This document shows, in pieces, positions 61,441 through 64,000 of a stretch of DNA of 64,000 bases. This DNA is from JBHELB01 sp041859045. Lineage in GTDB: Bacteria; Hydrogenedentota; Hydrogenedentia; Hydrogenedentales; SLHB01. The number at the start of each line of letters is the position of its first letter. Within the stretch, counting starts at the first letter, position 1. The stretch is taken from the NCBI GenBank assembly GCA_041859045.1, contig JBHELB010000010.1:78904-142903 (forward strand), written 5' to 3'. Under the pieces are notes generated by a model, which saw only the letters and a program-made list of their open reading frames with translations, had not been told where the DNA came from and made no database searches. Made by a program: the position numbers and the translations under genes.

Positions 61441-62220
61441 ATGGGGACGAGCAGCCTTCCGTTTTATTGGTATCTGGCCCGGAACTTCCGCAGCTTCCCG
61501 TCGATGGTGCAGAACTACCGTCACGGCGGCCTGCTGGCGCGCGGCCCGGCGCTGTCCGACGCGGTGCTCTGGAACGGCACCCATCTGCGGCACCCCGAGC
61601 AGTCCGGCCTCATCGGGGTTGTCCATGAACTATGGTTCCGCAACGCGTACCGTATCGGCGTGTACTACACCCCCCGGCCCGGCGACGTCGTGCTCGATGT
61701 CGGCAGTCATGTCGGAATGTTCTGTATTGGCTTGGCGCTACGCTATCCTGAAGTGCGGATATTCGCGTATGAACCTTCGGACAACTACGCGTACCTCGAA
61801 CGGAATATCCGCGCGTTCGGTCTCGCCAATGTTGCCACGCAACGCATAGCGCTGGGGGGCGAACGTGGGCAGGTCGTCATGCGTACCACGACGCAACGCT
61901 CGGTCGATTTTCGCGCGCATGCCGCCGACACCACGGATGAGGATGCGGTCGAGATGATCACCCTCGCGGACGCGATCGCGGCCACGGGGGCAAGCCGCAT
62001 TGCGCTGCTCAAGATGGACATCGAGGGCGCGGAGTTCGATGTCTTCGAGCATATTGCGCCGGAGACCCTCGAGCGGATCGATACGGCCGTGTTGGAGTAC
62101 CATGAGAACTACCGGCCAGGCGTGCTCGGCGTCTTGACGCGCGCCTTTGCCCACACGCACGAAATCCGGATCCGTCCCGACGATGGCACGGGGCACGGGG
62201 CCTTCTGGGCGGTGCGGTAA
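61441..62220 (+). CDS. FkbM-family methyltransferase
   Basis: A 259-aa class I SAM methyltransferase. The SAM motif I is VVLDVGSHVGMFC, followed by IFAYEPSDNYAYLERNI and LLKMDIEGAEFDVF, which are typical of the FkbM family. Family members methylate hydroxyls of sugars or natural products. AGGGGG lies 5 bases before the ATG at 61441. It stands alone between divergent and unrelated genes. Confidence 0.9.
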   Translation: MGTSSLPFYWYLARNFRSFPSMVQNYRHGGLLARGPALSDAVLWNGTHLRHPEQSGLIGVVHELWFRNAYRIGVYYTPRPGDVVLDVGSHVGMFCIGLALRYPEVRIFAYEPSDNYAYLERNIRAFGLANVATQRIALGGERGQVVMRTTTQRSVDFRAHAADTTDEDAVEMITLADAIAATGASRIALLKMDIEGAEFDVFEHIAPETLERIDTAVLEYHENYRPGVLGVLTRAFAHTHEIRIRPDDGTGHGAFWAVR

Positions 62221-62335
62221 CCGCGCGAACAACCCAAGCCCCGCCCGTGTATACTACCCCCTCAACGTGTCTGCCGAATTTGCGGCGCTATAGTGCGAAG
62301 AGTACGGGGATGCGTGTTCCTTGAAGGAGTACATG

Positions 62336-63829
62336 ATGTACAGACTATGGGTGGGGACTTTCTTTGTCCTATGGGTGACGTTTTCCGCTGCCGCGGATTG
62401 GTTAGCGCAGGCCGTCCCGTCGGAACAAGGGTTCGAGGGGGCGGTTACGGTTGTCTCGGCTGCGGCGGATGAAGAAGGCTTTGGAACCGTCACTCTAGAT
62501 GTCCCGTACCTCGATCTGCACGGCAATCCCAAGACCGGGCAAGCGCGTGTCTACCTTCTTGAGAATCAATATACGGCAGGGAAAAGGCTTCCGGTGTTCT
62601 GCCATCCACACTACGAGAAGGACGCGGGCGGCGCGAAGAACTGGTGCCGCAAGGGATGGCTCTTTGTGACGCCACATTATGGATCGGGCCCTGGAGAGTA
62701 CGAGATCGACGCTGCGCCCTGCGACAGCTACAATCTTTCCCGAGCGATTATCCAGTGGGCGCGGCGTCTGGCCGTCGCTGACCGAACGCGTCTACACATT
62801 GCCGCCGAAAGCCAGGGCGGCTACATGACATTGGCCATGGCGGCGGATATCTTTCCTGTCACCTCTGCCGCGCCCGACGTGCCCGTGCTGAACTGGTGTT
62901 ACAACCTGAACTATTTCGAGGTGAACAAGCCCATTTCAAAATACCCATTGCCCCCCGATCGCGTCGGGGAAAGTCCCATGCCGCCGATGCATAACGTGAG
63001 CATGCTTGCCGATTGGGTCGCGCGCGATTTCGGCAAACCGTTTAACACGGAGACCTACTACCGCCTGAGTCCCGTCTCCTATCTGGCGCGCATCACGTGT
63101 CCGGTGCTGACTACATCGTATACCGGCGATATGTTGGTGCCGATCGAAGCCGCGACGCGCACCCACCTGCGTCCTTACGATCGCGCGCGATTCCCCGAGG
63201 GATATCTTCGCGATTTCGATGCGTTGACGACTTATGCGCCTGCCCGCAAAACCCTTGAGGAGCGCCTGCCCGGCGGCACGTATAAGGTGAAAACGATGGG
63301 GCTTCAGAAGAACTCCTACGAGATTACCTTCGATTACTTCACCGGCGCCAAGAAGCGGCCCAAAGTGCGCCCGACGATGGAGGATCGTCCGTGGTCGAAA
63401 AGAACGCAGTGGTCCATTCTCTACCTCGACGAAGGTGGGCCGGCGCCTTACGCCGCGCACTCAACCTACGAGTGGAAGACCGCGTCAGAATCGTTCGCCG
63501 CGTATTACCAAACGGCACAGATCAAACCGTCTCTACTCACAGCGGAAAAACTTGCGTGGCTCATTGCGCGGTATGAAGGGAAGCTTCCCGGGGTACCGAT
63601 GTTAGCCGACGGCATCCCCGCAAATCGCCTGAACGTGCCATTGCTCGAACAACTTGACGTCGTGAGCGGGCTTCTGGACTTCGCAAGCCTTGGGGTGCGC
63701 CACGAGAAGCGCTTGCGTACACTCTACGCGAGCAATCCAGAGAAACCGTTGGGCGATTCGCTCACCGCGACAACGCTCGAAGCGCGATTTCAGGAACTCT
63801 CGGCGCGACTGGAAAAGGAGAAGAGATAG
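62336..63829 (+). CDS. Secreted alpha/beta hydrolase (prolyl oligopeptidase-like)
   Basis: A 497-aa exported hydrolase. A signal peptide (about residues 1-20) is followed by a compact N-terminal part and an alpha/beta hydrolase fold with the nucleophile in AESQGGYM (Ser at about 160). The Asp of the triad is probably in YTGDMLVP (about residue 261). The His is not securely placed. The last 150 residues form an extra helical domain. AAGGAG lies before a pair of ATGs; I chose 62336. The substrate (peptide or ester) is unknown. Confidence 0.72.
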   Translation: MYRLWVGTFFVLWVTFSAAADWLAQAVPSEQGFEGAVTVVSAAADEEGFGTVTLDVPYLDLHGNPKTGQARVYLLENQYTAGKRLPVFCHPHYEKDAGGAKNWCRKGWLFVTPHYGSGPGEYEIDAAPCDSYNLSRAIIQWARRLAVADRTRLHIAAESQGGYMTLAMAADIFPVTSAAPDVPVLNWCYNLNYFEVNKPISKYPLPPDRVGESPMPPMHNVSMLADWVARDFGKPFNTETYYRLSPVSYLARITCPVLTTSYTGDMLVPIEAATRTHLRPYDRARFPEGYLRDFDALTTYAPARKTLEERLPGGTYKVKTMGLQKNSYEITFDYFTGAKKRPKVRPTMEDRPWSKRTQWSILYLDEGGPAPYAAHSTYEWKTASESFAAYYQTAQIKPSLLTAEKLAWLIARYEGKLPGVPMLADGIPANRLNVPLLEQLDVVSGLLDFASLGVRHEKRLRTLYASNPEKPLGDSLTATTLEARFQELSARLEKEKR

Positions 63830-63972
63830 ACAATGCTGCTCGCCGGTCAGGAGCGGTGCCGTGTCAAGCCATTTAAGAATCTTACCGGGGCGGTAGTTGT
63901 CCTGCCATTTGTGATCTTACCGGGAGAAGGGCTGGTTAGGGACCTGGTTGTCGACTTGGGCTGGGGCTTTTT

Positions 63973-63996
63973 CACCCCCTCCCGCGGGAGGGGGTG
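63973..63996. repeat. Perfect 24-nt palindrome near the window end
   Basis: CACCCCCTCCC joined to its reverse complement by CG, with no loop (63973-63996). Preceded by CTTTTT, it may be a terminator for a gene on the minus strand beyond the window, or part of a repeat cut by the edge. Confidence 0.5.
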
Positions 63997-64000
63997 TGCT

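Overview
The window is about 64 kb of G+C-rich, gene-dense bacterial chromosome with 55 supported protein genes. I see no rRNA, tRNA, CRISPR array or intact insertion sequence. The organism is very probably Gram-negative: lnt, secretin-domain proteins, a lipobox lipoprotein and a PlsC-type acyltransferase are present. Several features are typical of the Planctomycetes/Lentisphaerae/Verrucomicrobia sphere and of candidate phyla such as Hydrogenedentota or Sumerlaeota. These are a prepilin-like H-X-DG protein, a beta-helix protein with a dockerin, a TIGR04073-like exosortase-associated protein, a beta-lactamase/NamZ (DUF1343) fusion and a carboxynorspermidine-type dehydrogenase. Hydrogenedentota is my best guess for the phylum, but it is inference only.

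Layout. 0.1-3.2 kb: three overlapping glycosyltransferases (minus). 3.3-5.5 kb: a sodium:solute symporter and its 57-aa accessory protein. 5.6-6.7 kb: Nfu-type Fe-S protein plus pterin carbinolamine dehydratase. 7.1-12.6 kb: a Gld-like ABC operon (ATPase, fused permease/GldG, DUF4340). 12.8-17.8 kb: a Pro-rich unknown and a 1421-aa three-module beta-helix dockerin protein. 17.8-23.7 kb: queF, a zinc-ribbon membrane protein, plsC, the fused beta-lactamase/NamZ and a lower-GC TylF methyltransferase. 23.7-24.5 kb: noncoding, with an inverted pair of structured repeats. 24.5-31.5 kb: carboxynorspermidine dehydrogenase, prepilin-like protein, ruvA-ruvB, Zn-ribbon/PAS protein and a chemoreceptor. 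31.6-37.8 kb: secreted glycosidase-like protein, serC, an operon of four tiny genes, tyrS. 37.8-39.9 kb: secreted M6 metalloprotease. 40.4-44.7 kb: the classic rpsF-ssb-rpsR-DUF2232-rplI-dnaB operon. 44.8-53.9 kb: ispH, comB, then a minus-strand run of coiled-coil protein, TPR lipoprotein, two secretin-domain proteins, lnt and murJ. 54.4-63.8 kb: a radical-SAM-like protein without its cluster motif, a tail-anchored unknown with HU, a P-type ATPase, a degenerate CPBP protein, an HDOD protein, a TIGR04073-like protein, an FkbM methyltransferase and a secreted alpha/beta hydrolase.

Most of the window is housekeeping and envelope biology. The best candidates for something undescribed are: the cluster of four 44-57 aa genes at 35443-36118, which share an N-terminal pattern and have their own promoter region and terminator; the envelope operon with two short secretin-domain proteins coupled to lnt-murJ; the SPASM-like protein lacking CX3CX2C; and the inverted structured repeat pair at 24.0-24.3 kb. 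Starts were chosen by ribosome-binding site and overlap with neighbours. Family names come from motif recognition without database searches.
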